Positions 9,201 to 12,920 of a stretch of 12,920 nt of DNA are shown here, piece by piece. The notes beneath the pieces were generated by a model. It was given only the letters and a program-made list of their open reading frames with translations, had not been told where the DNA came from and did no database searches. Numbering within the stretch: the first letter of the stretch is position 1; the number at the start of each line of letters is the position of its first letter. Source of the DNA: Cephalothrix spiralis. Lineage: Eukaryota > Nemertea > Palaeonemertea > Archinemertea > Cephalotrichidae. Both the position numbers and the translations under genes were made by a program. The stretch spans positions 1 to 12,920 of the forward strand of contig JAUCNG010203307.1 in assembly GCA_032353305.1 (NCBI GenBank), given 5' to 3'.

Positions 9201-11449
9201 CTGATAGTTAAGTTCATAATCAAAAGGCAGCCAGAGACAAAGTGTTTATTTTAAGAACATAAAGATTAAAAAATTTAAGATCAAAATCATGTACATTTTA
9301 AACTAATTAATGTGTGCATTTAAAGATACATGCATTATGACAAGTGTTTAAACATACATACCATGAGCTCTTGCCCTTTCTAGATAAGCTTTCATAGCTT
9401 TGCTGACTTTCTTATCCTTCAGATCATCTTGGACCGCAGTCGAACCAGATTGGCATCTTAAGAAAACACAATTTGCTTGTAACTAGAGTGAACAAGAAAA
9501 ATAAAATTTCAAAATTAACACTTAGATTTACTGACAATAAATCACAAGACAGTCCTATTTGCCAAAGTGTCTTAGGTCAACTGTCAACAACACATTGACT
9601 GCATTGACTGCATCAGGAAAATATGTTTTGCAATTCTAGATCTGAAATACTGCTTCTCTCTAGTGCAAAAATAACATTCATTCATTCAAAAGACTACCTA
9701 GCACTATAGATACACAATACACACTAATTTTGGATTTCCCTGCACTAGTCTATTAGTATTACATTGACAGTTGGCCTTATACTGTTTGACACTTCATATG
9801 ATTTTTTAGTGTTTTTATATAAAATGTGATATATTTAGAAAAAATTAAATAAAAAGGCTTGTGGAGCTTGAAGTTCTAACGATAAGCAATAAAGCTGACT
9901 GCGGACCATGTACCAGGTACTGTTATATCCACCATGCGCATCATTAGTAGGCCCTATGGCTAAATAGAGGGCCCTATGGGGTAATCTTGTATTCACTATT
10001 CGGAACGATTTTAGACCACTATTCGCTATTTGACTCACTTTTTCCGCCTTATACGCTATTCATCTTAATTTTGGCTAATTGCTTTGATATATGTAACGTA
10101 ATTTGTAAAACTGCGAATACACGTAAATAAAAAAATATGCGTTGTGCTTTTTGACTCGAAATCTATAATGGGCCTAAAACTTACAAATTCTACAGTGTTA
10201 TTGCCATATCTAAGATCATCTATCAATAATTTGCAAGTATAAGGACTGTAAAAGCGTTTAGTTTTGGCGCCCTCTTGCACCAAAATAACCGACAATTTGA
10301 AATACGAGCCAAGCGAAACGAGGCAAGAAAAAATTGGAGTTTTTACAATAGAGATTCAGTTAAATCCAATATATTTTTAAACAATTTTTCACGTTACCCT
10401 AAATACGAGTTTCACGGATCACATTATCCTAAATTTGAGTTTCACGGATCACGTAAGGCCATTTTAGAGCATTTCACGCGTTCAAGTGAATTTGCGCTAC
10501 TCCCAAAATCCTGTATTCGCTATTCGTCAGGGAAAACACTATTCGTATGCCCCAAAAAAGCGGTATTATCTAAACACCCCATAGGGCCCTCTAAATAGTC
10601 TGGTGTGTAGGCATACAATAAAGAAGCTGTGTGATGCTAGAACGATACATGGCCGATTGGTAAGACTGAACTGCTAATTGTGGTCTTTTTGTATGAGATC
10701 AGCTTTTTACGTATTCAAATTAATTGCCATGAAAAAAACGGTGGCCGGTGGCTGAATATTTTGCGGCCGATCATCTACGAAATACTTCAAATTCGCGGCA
10801 ATAAATCTTGGGATTTTCGGCATTTGGTGAAATCCATGGCAGGTTGTCCGACTAAATTTTGGTCGCGCCAATCTCGCGCGGCAGCTCATAATACAAACTT
10901 TTCACCAAGGATATCGAATATACAGCTAAAATGACCGACCTTAGATTGTAGACTACTCAGCACAGTTGCGAGGAAGCCGAGGATAAATAATGACATTTTA
11001 TCTTCTCAATTATCTCACAGGCCTGTTCTGCCATTTACAAAGAGCTCTGGTGATATTGACCTGTGCGTAGACCAAGTTTTTCAATGTAGAGGGGTCTAAC
11101 GTTACTAATATTATTTTTATTTTTTCAGAATCAGATTGAAATTTGAATTTCAAAATCAAGTTCCCAATTTTTATAATTAAATAGAAATGAATACAAGATC
11201 TACCATAATCATAGATAAAACATAACCTCTACTGGCTCTAGATCTTATTTTTATAAACTGAAATTTTTTTTATCTATTTTTATTAAAAAAAAAAAAAATA
11301 GGATGCTACTGTATCTACCATAATCATAAGGTTGGTTAAAGAGATGTAATTTTTCATAATGAAAAACTCTTATATACCTGAAGTCGTTTGTCAAATGTGG
11401 TTTTTATTCGGAATAAAAATTTCATCCGGGCCGACATGGAGGCCGCCAT
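256..11449 (-). CDS. MRPS9: Mitochondrial small ribosomal subunit protein uS9m (MRPS9), 5' ten coding exons, partial
   Basis: Encodes a component of the mitochondrial 28S small ribosomal subunit; uS9 lies in the subunit head and its C-terminal tail reaches the P-site tRNA. Ten exons (11449-11378, 9482-9362, 8005-7902, 5955-5893, 5312-5282, 5074-4995, 4276-4185, 3173-3098, 2138-2013, 298-256) join in one frame to about 269 residues with consistent phases and GT-AG introns. Recognition rests on stretches typical of animal MRPS9: [58 protein letters not shown] and [11 protein letters not shown]. The human protein is about 396 residues, so roughly the last 120 residues, including the S9 fold and its GKRK-type start, lie left of the window. 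Residues 1 to about 34 look like a mitochondrial presequence. The gene is divergent from RBM28. Identity is from remembered family sequence, not from a search. Confidence 0.95.
994..1073. repeat. Minisatellite, five copies of a 16-bp unit
   Basis: Five head-to-tail copies of CACTAGTCAGAAGGTT at 994, 1010, 1026, 1042 and 1058. Copy 3 has one change (CAG for CAC) and copy 5 one (GATT for GGTT). The last copy runs into the arm of the inverted-repeat element at 1058-1868, so the array is probably expanded terminal sequence of that element. Confidence 0.9.
1095..1620. mobile_element. 526-bp Harbinger-like MITE with long inverted arms and TTA target duplication
   Basis: The arms are 1095-1210 and 1493-1620. 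The right arm's reverse complement matches the left almost base for base, apart from an 8-bp and a 4-bp indel and a few substitutions. Ends read AGCCTNCCGCACACTGG, and the element is flanked by TTA at 1092-1094 and 1621-1623. A 3-bp TTA/TAA target duplication is typical of PIF/Harbinger elements. The 282-bp centre contains further partial copies of arm sequence (about 1218-1274 direct, 1412-1440 and 1483-1492) and a TA run, and no transposase, so it is non-autonomous. Confidence 0.8.
1701..1789 (+). repeat. Degenerate telomere-like G-rich tract
   Basis: Repeated TTAGGG, TTAGG, GAGGG and AAAGGG words across about 90 bp on the plus strand (C-rich in the MRPS9 transcript) inside the older inverted-repeat element. 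The spacing is irregular, so it is not a clean interstitial telomere; it has G-quadruplex potential. Confidence 0.6.
2013..2138 (-). CDS. MRPS9: MRPS9 coding exon 9
   Basis: A 126-bp exon of 42 codons, phase 0 on both sides, from [12 protein letters not shown] to VSQQLLP. It matches the Y--FIRLLEKLL helix of vertebrate MRPS9, which precedes the S9 fold. It has an excellent acceptor (CTTCTTCTTACAG) and donor (GTAAGT). Confidence 0.95.
2356..2825. repeat. Inverted pair of diverged repeat copies in intron 8
   Basis: 2356-2373 (CAAGGTCTCATAGAAGGA) is the exact reverse complement of 2808-2825. Homology continues inward for about 55 bp with gaps, through CTATCA and GAAAATTGANTGATAGC, to about 2430 and 2750. 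Two copies of one older sequence therefore sit in opposite orientation about 430 bp apart and could pair in the transcript. Confidence 0.75.
2754..2915 (-). pseudogene. Unrecognised open frame, possible coding remnant or alternative exon
   Basis: A 53-codon frame without Met runs from 2915 to a TGA at 2756-2754, opening [10 protein letters not shown], passing through [15 protein letters not shown] and ending ISEISSKIE. Its composition is protein-like rather than typical of AT-rich noise. It starts right after an AG (CTTAG), but that acceptor has a poor pyrimidine tract. The second copy at about 2356-2430 reads GLIEGKP in the same frame and then hits a stop, so it is decayed. An adjacent overlapping frame (3010-2813) may be the continuation upstream after a frameshift. 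I do not recognise the family. A remnant of a mobile-element protein is my first guess; a poison exon of MRPS9 is the alternative. Confidence 0.3.
3098..3173 (-). CDS. MRPS9: MRPS9 coding exon 8 ([11 protein letters not shown] block)
   Basis: Completes the Leu codon and encodes 25 residues, [13 protein letters not shown] to EPLTDQE, matching the IGSRWL-KEELE-ML-E-L-D block of the vertebrate protein. The acceptor is CTTTTTGCAG and the donor GTAATT, phase 0. Confidence 0.94.
3174..4184 (-). other. MRPS9 intron 7
   Basis: AT-rich, with no exon or transposon recognised. It has a small direct repeat: TTTTGGTTTAACTT at 3589-3602 and 3614-3627. Confidence 0.6.
4185..4276 (-). CDS. MRPS9: MRPS9 coding exon 7
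   Basis: Encodes 30 residues beginning [16 protein letters not shown] and ending YPPGDVKT, with TT of a split Leu codon at the end. This is the weakly conserved charged linker that in human MRPS9 follows the LMHDVYG region; only the frame and flanking blocks define it. The acceptor is GTATTTAG and the donor GTAAGT, phase 2. Confidence 0.9.
4644..4745. repeat. 13-bp tandem array with two unit types
   Basis: Seven complete units of CGTGAACTGAACY run from 4655 to 4745, preceded by a partial unit from 4644. The last base alternates T, C, T, C through the first four units (26-bp dimer), then reads T, C, T with single changes in units 5 (AATT) and 6 (ACAG). Scattered TGAACTGAAC words back to about 4466 suggest a decayed longer array. 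Confidence 0.9.
4757..4768 (-). promoter_or_regulatory. CTCF-core-like motif
   Basis: The minus strand reads CCGCTAGAGGGC, close to the core CTCF recognition sequence (CCASYAGRKGGC) with one deviation at position 3. It is 11 bp beyond the tandem array. Such words also occur in dispersed repeats, so function is uncertain. Confidence 0.3.
4913..4941. repeat. Perfect 12-bp hairpin in intron 6
   Basis: TATGTTTTCGCA (4913-4924) and TGCGAAAACATA (4930-4941) are exact reverse complements around a GAAAG loop. There is no T-run or other sign of a terminator, and none is expected in this context. It lies 54 bp downstream of exon 6 in the sense of MRPS9 transcription. Confidence 0.85.
4995..5074 (-). 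CDS. MRPS9: MRPS9 coding exon 6 ([14 protein letters not shown] block)
   Basis: Completes the Ala codon and encodes 26 residues, [12 protein letters not shown] to NYYQIMH. These match the [22 protein letters not shown] block of vertebrate MRPS9. The acceptor follows a run of T and ACAG; the donor is GTAAGT, phase 0. The intron separating it from exon 5 is only 207 bp, the shortest in the gene. Confidence 0.97.
5282..5312 (-). CDS. MRPS9: MRPS9 coding exon 5, a 31-bp microexon
   Basis: Encodes [10 protein letters not shown] plus the first base of an Ala codon. Homology to the family's KHP-E-[IV]FP motif and the exact phase fit with exons 4 and 6 show it is real despite its 31-bp length. The acceptor is TTTTTATAG and the donor GTAAAC. 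Skipping it would shift the frame. Confidence 0.93.
5313..5892 (-). other. MRPS9 intron 4 with a dispersed repeat copy
   Basis: Apart from the repeat at 5731-5816, it contains a GC-richer stretch (about 5440-5530 and 5655-5800) with short palindromes such as CCGCC-ACTATG-GGCGG at 5658-5673. This suggests transposon debris. No exon seen. Confidence 0.5.
5731..5816 (+). repeat. Dispersed repeat copy A
   Basis: Shares GCGATCCTAG, AGCGCTAA and GGTGCATTAATTAAC, in the same order and similar spacing, with 12517-12600 in RBM28 intron 1. Probably two diverged copies of one family; the family is unknown. Confidence 0.45.
5893..5955 (-). CDS. MRPS9: MRPS9 coding exon 4
   Basis: A 63-bp exon of exactly 21 codons, phase 0 on both sides, spanning [12 protein letters not shown] to KKARPFMK. 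It matches the YLFPSGLFEK-ARP-MK block of vertebrate MRPS9. The acceptor follows TTTATTTTCAAG and the donor is GTAAGA. Because it is symmetric, skipping it would keep the reading frame. Confidence 0.96.
5956..7901 (-). other. MRPS9 intron 3
   Basis: The longest intron, 1946 bp. It has many A and T runs in 6040-6420, a perfect hairpin at 6067-6090 and an 8-bp palindrome GGCGCGCC at 6096-6103. The open frame at 5828-6184 on the plus strand lies over exon 4 antisense and A/T runs and is not a gene. Nothing else recognised. Confidence 0.6.
6067..6090. repeat. Perfect 10-bp hairpin in intron 3
   Basis: AATAATAAAA and TTTTATTATT pair around an AGTG loop. AT-only stems like this arise easily by chance in such DNA. 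Confidence 0.6.
7902..8005 (-). CDS. MRPS9: MRPS9 coding exon 3 ([16 protein letters not shown] block)
   Basis: Encodes 34 full codons after a split Asp: it begins [16 protein letters not shown] and ends [10 protein letters not shown]. This block is the most recognisable N-terminal signature of animal MRPS9. The acceptor is CTTTTTAG and the donor GTAAGTAT, phase 0. It lies just downstream, in the sense of transcription, of a 271-bp foldback in intron 2. Confidence 0.97.
8006..9361 (-). other. MRPS9 intron 2
   Basis: Contains the foldback at 8099-8369, an 8-bp stem (TTTATCAT at 8785 and ATGATAAA at 8803) and a short run of ACA/AAC triplets near 8684. No exon recognised in 8370-9361. Confidence 0.6.
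8099..8369. mobile_element. 271-bp foldback element in intron 2
   Basis: The terminal arms 8099-8127 and 8341-8369 are inverted copies matching at 27 of 29 positions, with the core GATATAACTCTAAGAAGCCT. The interior has a short open frame without recognised domains. A target duplication is not evident, so the class is unknown; a MITE-like element is likely. Its right-to-left transcription as part of MRPS9 would form a long stem just upstream of exon 3. Confidence 0.65.
9362..9482 (-). CDS. MRPS9: MRPS9 coding exon 2
   Basis: Encodes 40 residues, starting [13 protein letters not shown] and ending [15 protein letters not shown], plus one base. The first part completes the presequence; the lysine-rich helical part begins the mature protein. 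The acceptor at TTCACTCTAG, with a long pyrimidine tract, is preferred to a nearer TTAAG because only it keeps exon 1 and exon 2 in frame. The donor is GTATGT in phase 1. Confidence 0.9.
9967..10591. mobile_element. 625-bp MITE with 16-bp perfect inverted ends
   Basis: Ends are GAGGGCCCTATGGGGT at 9967-9982 and its exact reverse complement at 10576-10591. TAAATA flanks both sides (9961-9966 and 10592-10597), giving a 6-bp target duplication, or TA if the target was TA. The interior has several ATTCGCTATTCG-like words near both ends and a 30-bp duplication. The 107-codon open frame at 10275-10598 runs through the duplication and across the element's end, so it is probably not a gene. No transposase is present. 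Confidence 0.8.
10391..10450. repeat. Two tandem 30-bp units inside the MITE
   Basis: 10391-10420 and 10421-10450 match at 26 of 30 positions, each ending GAGTTTCACGGATC; a third copy begins and breaks off after ACGT. Confidence 0.9.
11198..11328. repeat. A-tailed segment between 16-bp direct repeats
   Basis: ATCTACCATAATCATA occurs exactly at 11198-11213 and 11313-11328. The 99 bp between holds a 14-A run (11285-11298) near its right end. This looks like a retroposed fragment with target-site duplications, although bases after the A run do not fit a simple tail. A local duplication is the alternative. Confidence 0.5.
11378..11449 (-). CDS. MRPS9: MRPS9 coding exon 1: start codon and mitochondrial targeting peptide
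   Basis: Encodes 24 residues beginning [16 protein letters not shown]. They are rich in Arg, Lys and hydrophobic residues and lack acidic residues until an Asp near the end, as expected of a matrix-targeting presequence. The start at 11449 is chosen because it sits in a perfect CAAGATGGCGGC context (A at -3, G at +4). Two further in-frame Met codons (residues 5 and 9) are possible alternatives. The exon ends in phase 0 at CAG before a GTATAT donor. It is followed by the 1.9-kb intron 1. Confidence 0.88.
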
Positions 11450-11453
11450 CTTG
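11442..11453 (-). promoter_or_regulatory. TISU / YY1 element over the MRPS9 start codon
   Basis: On the minus strand the start codon sits in CAAGATGGCGGC, an exact match to the TISU consensus SAASATGGCGGC, whose core is also a YY1 site. In mammals TISU occurs in genes with very short 5' UTRs, including many mitochondrial genes, and serves both transcription and scanning-free translation initiation. The match is seen; its function here is inferred. Confidence 0.7.
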
Positions 11454-11699
11454 GGAATCAGAGCACTGGAACTAAATTTGGACATTTTAGACTTCAATTA
11501 TAACATAATAAAAGAGTATATAAGGCATTTAACACTTTATTCTTATATTATATTTTATTATTCAATAATTAAAACAATTAACTTTAGTCTATAATGCTTT
11601 TTAATGCATTTATTAAATTTCACAAACCGGTTGGAGTCTGATACATAAAACGACCTTCACCTACACTACATCCACAACACATGTTCAAAATCAAATGAA
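11450..11699. promoter_or_regulatory. Putative bidirectional promoter between MRPS9 and RBM28
   Basis: Only 250 bp separate the divergent start codons, leaving no room for separate promoters of ordinary size, so a shared regulatory region is likely. The stretch is strongly AT-rich except near the MRPS9 end and around an ACCGGT at 11626-11631. A TATA-like TATATAAG on the plus strand (11517-11524) points towards RBM28, but it could be chance in such AT-rich DNA. The RBM28 leader within this region (start unknown) contains two out-of-frame ATGs at 11681 and 11695. Transcription starts cannot be placed from sequence alone. Confidence 0.6.
11625..11632. promoter_or_regulatory. AACCGGTT palindrome, Grainyhead/CP2-like site
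   Basis: The 8-bp palindrome AACCGGTT equals the core recognised by Grainyhead/CP2 family factors. It is 68 bp upstream of the RBM28 start codon, the right distance for a proximal promoter element. A single short match could be chance. Confidence 0.3.
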
Positions 11700-11835
11700 A
11701 TGGCAAATCCCAAGAAAGTTAGTGATAAAACTCTTTTTGTTACTAATTTACCAACCCAATTAACTGATAAAGAACTGGAAGAATGTTTTGCTGAAATTGG
11801 ACCATTAAAACGATGTTTTATTGTGAAAGAAAAGG
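11700..11835 (+). CDS. RBM28: RNA-binding protein 28 (RBM28, Nop4-like), coding exon 1, partial
   Basis: RBM28 is a nucleolar protein with several RRMs, related to yeast Nop4, that acts in 60S ribosomal subunit biogenesis. The exon encodes 45 residues plus one base, from MANPKKVSDKT to CFIVKEK. It contains the first half of RRM1: beta-1 with RNP2 (TLFVTNLP, about residues 11-18), alpha-1 (DKELEECFAEIG) and beta-2 (LKRCFIVKEK). The order and the KEKG boundary match the start of animal RBM28 (LFV-LP, LEE-F, VG-VK-CFVV-EKG). ATG 11700 has a strong context (G at -3 and G at +4). The donor GTAGGC follows AAGG, phase 1. No exon carrying RNP1 is seen up to 12920, so the gene continues to the right. 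A nuclear RRM paralogue is less likely. Confidence 0.85.
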
Positions 11836-12516
11836 GTAGGCTAACATTTTGAAATTTGATTTTGAATTTGTGAATTTGTGAAGTTTTTTTAACAATTTGC
11901 ATATTTGAATGATTGCGTTGTGCTGTGATCATCCATGTATTATATTTTTTATGTTGTCATATGATATTATTAGTTTACGTTATCATTTACGTTACAATTT
12001 ACCATTTACGTATTACAGTAATAGGCCATAAATTTTTATTACCTTTTACGCATCCACACGCTGTCTTAATCACTCCGCCATATACTTTTGTGTACGACAA
12101 AATACTCCGCCATACATACTAAAGTGATGCGTATATGGTACTATGGCCCGGTAATAGATCACATTTTAGATCTACCATATAATAGGCGTTTACGATTTAA
12201 GTTACTACGTAGAATGTCATTTTAAAATGCTTTATGTTTTCTTTAAAGTGAAAGGCCATTTAATATCTTACAATATAAATTAATGCTGTATTACATAATA
12301 ATACCTTTAAAAAAGACCCTTTAACTTTTTACAAAAGCGAAAAATACAGTTTAACTTACAGGCCGCTCAGCTAATGCATCAGTCAATGAAATGCCCTGGG
12401 GGTTAAGGTGGATAATATCAAAATAGCTATGCTTAGGGCAATCATAACTGGCCCATCCATAGCATCAACTAGCGATCAAGAAAGTATCCCCTCCTGTGAA
12501 GCCTAGCAACGCTTAA

Positions 12517-12600
12517 GCGATCCTAGTGCTAGCGCTAAACAGTGCCTTCCCCAGGTATTCCCGGCAAACCCCCCGGTGCATTTAATTGACTGGTGCATTA
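12517..12600 (+). repeat. Dispersed repeat copy B
   Basis: The partner of 5731-5816: GCGATCCTAG, AGCGCTAA and GGTGCATTTAATTGAC occur in the same order. Here TGGTGCATTA is repeated once more at 12591-12600. Confidence 0.45.
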
Positions 12601-12810
12601 GCTTAGCCTATTTTAAGATAAATAAATCTCTGGGCCCATTTTCTAGATACAATTTTTGAAGGAGTATCACTATCAGATATACAGTCTTATCATGAAGATG
12701 ATGCACTTAATCACGCTGCATACTAGTCAATGGTGTTCCAAACTGTTGTTCCTGTTGTTGGATTCCTTTACAACACCTTGACATTTCTCAAGGTGTTAAG
12801 TATCCCCAAT

Positions 12811-12920
12811 CAGCGGTGGCGGAACCGCGGGGGCAAGCAGGGACACTGCCCCCGCAATATAAAACATGCGGGGGCAAAATGTATATTTTGCCCCCTCAAT
12901 AATTTGATAAATTTGAACCG
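12811..12920. mobile_element. hAT-like transposon end, cut by the window edge
   Basis: Begins CAGCGGTGGCGGAACC, resembling the CAG-NGGCGGA-type terminal inverted repeats of hAT elements. It is followed by alternating GGGGGCAA/TTGCCCCC subterminal motifs in both orientations (about 12828-12896), also common in that superfamily. The left flank TCCCCAAT (12803-12810) would be one copy of an 8-bp target duplication. The other end is not in the window, so this cannot be confirmed here. Confidence 0.6.

Larger units (their letters stand above)
9483..11377 (-). other. MRPS9 intron 1
   Basis: Carries a 625-bp MITE and a 16-bp-repeat-flanked A-tailed segment, both listed. The part at about 10690-10930 is richer in CpG and GC than its surroundings, with short open frames on both strands but no recognised protein. 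It may be old transposon sequence or a promoter-proximal element. Nothing is recognised in 9483-9960. Confidence 0.6.
11836..12920 (+). other. RBM28 intron 1, partial
   Basis: No second RRM exon is seen. About 11970-12050 has repeated ATTTACGT-like words. ACTCCGCCATA appears twice (12071 and 12105). A diverged dispersed repeat (12517-12600) and a hAT-like end (12811 onward) follow. Confidence 0.6.

Noticed and set aside
9456-9460. Alternative exon 2 acceptor at TTAAG before ATGCC
   Set aside because: It would not fit the phase 0 end of exon 1; the TTCACTCTAG acceptor at 9483 has a better pyrimidine tract and keeps the frame.
10262-10275. Second CTCF-like word (GCAAGAGGGCGCC on the minus strand)
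   Set aside because: Only the right half of the motif matches, and it lies inside the MITE.
10275-10598. 107-codon frame with duplicated YPKYEFHGS-type segment
   Set aside because: The peptide repeat comes from a 30-bp DNA duplication, and the frame ends across the MITE terminus and its target duplication, so a real gene is unlikely.
11388-11594. 68-codon plus-strand frame across the promoter
   Set aside because: It is antisense to MRPS9 exon 1 and continues into AT-rich promoter; no support.
11666-11932. 88-codon minus-strand frame opposite RBM28 exon 1
   Set aside because: Shadow of the RRM exon; the plus strand carries the recognisable RNP2 motif and donor.

Overview
The window is nuclear DNA from an animal. 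Its genes are split by spliceosomal introns with GT-AG boundaries, and the introns are AT-rich (207 bp to about 1.9 kb) and littered with small non-autonomous transposons, foldbacks and minisatellites. The encoded proteins are metazoan-like. I cannot name the species; an invertebrate fits the gene structure and repeat content, but that is inference.

Two housekeeping genes lie head to head. On the minus strand, ten coding exons between 11449 and 256 encode the first ~269 residues of the mitochondrial small-subunit ribosomal protein uS9m (MRPS9). They cover the targeting peptide and the metazoan N-terminal and middle regions. The conserved C-terminal S9 fold must lie beyond the left edge. All ten exons join in frame with matching intron phases. 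On the plus strand, coding exon 1 of RBM28 (nucleolar RNA-binding protein, yeast Nop4-like) lies at 11700-11835 and carries the first half of an RRM. The rest is beyond the right edge. The two start codons are 250 bp apart, so the genes probably share a bidirectional promoter. The MRPS9 start codon lies in a perfect TISU/YY1 element, which predicts a very short 5' UTR.

The introns hold the rest. Intron 9 has a nested transposon: a 526-bp Harbinger-like MITE with a TTA target duplication has landed in one arm of an older inverted-repeat element, which starts with five 16-bp repeats and has a degenerate TTAGGG-like core. Intron 8 has an inverted pair of related sequences, one with a 53-codon open frame that I do not recognise. 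Intron 6 has a 13-bp tandem array whose units mostly alternate, next to a CTCF-like site and a perfect hairpin. Intron 2 has a 271-bp foldback. Intron 1 has a 625-bp MITE and a short A-tailed segment between 16-bp direct repeats. RBM28 intron 1 runs into the end of a hAT-like element at the right edge.

The two genes link mitochondrial translation (MRPS9) with cytosolic ribosome production (RBM28). I found no prokaryotic features, CRISPR arrays, tRNA or rRNA genes, and no autonomous transposon ORF. I see no convincing new biological system. The most useful observations are the shared promoter with TISU, the very small exons, the nested transposon and the unexplained open frame in intron 8.
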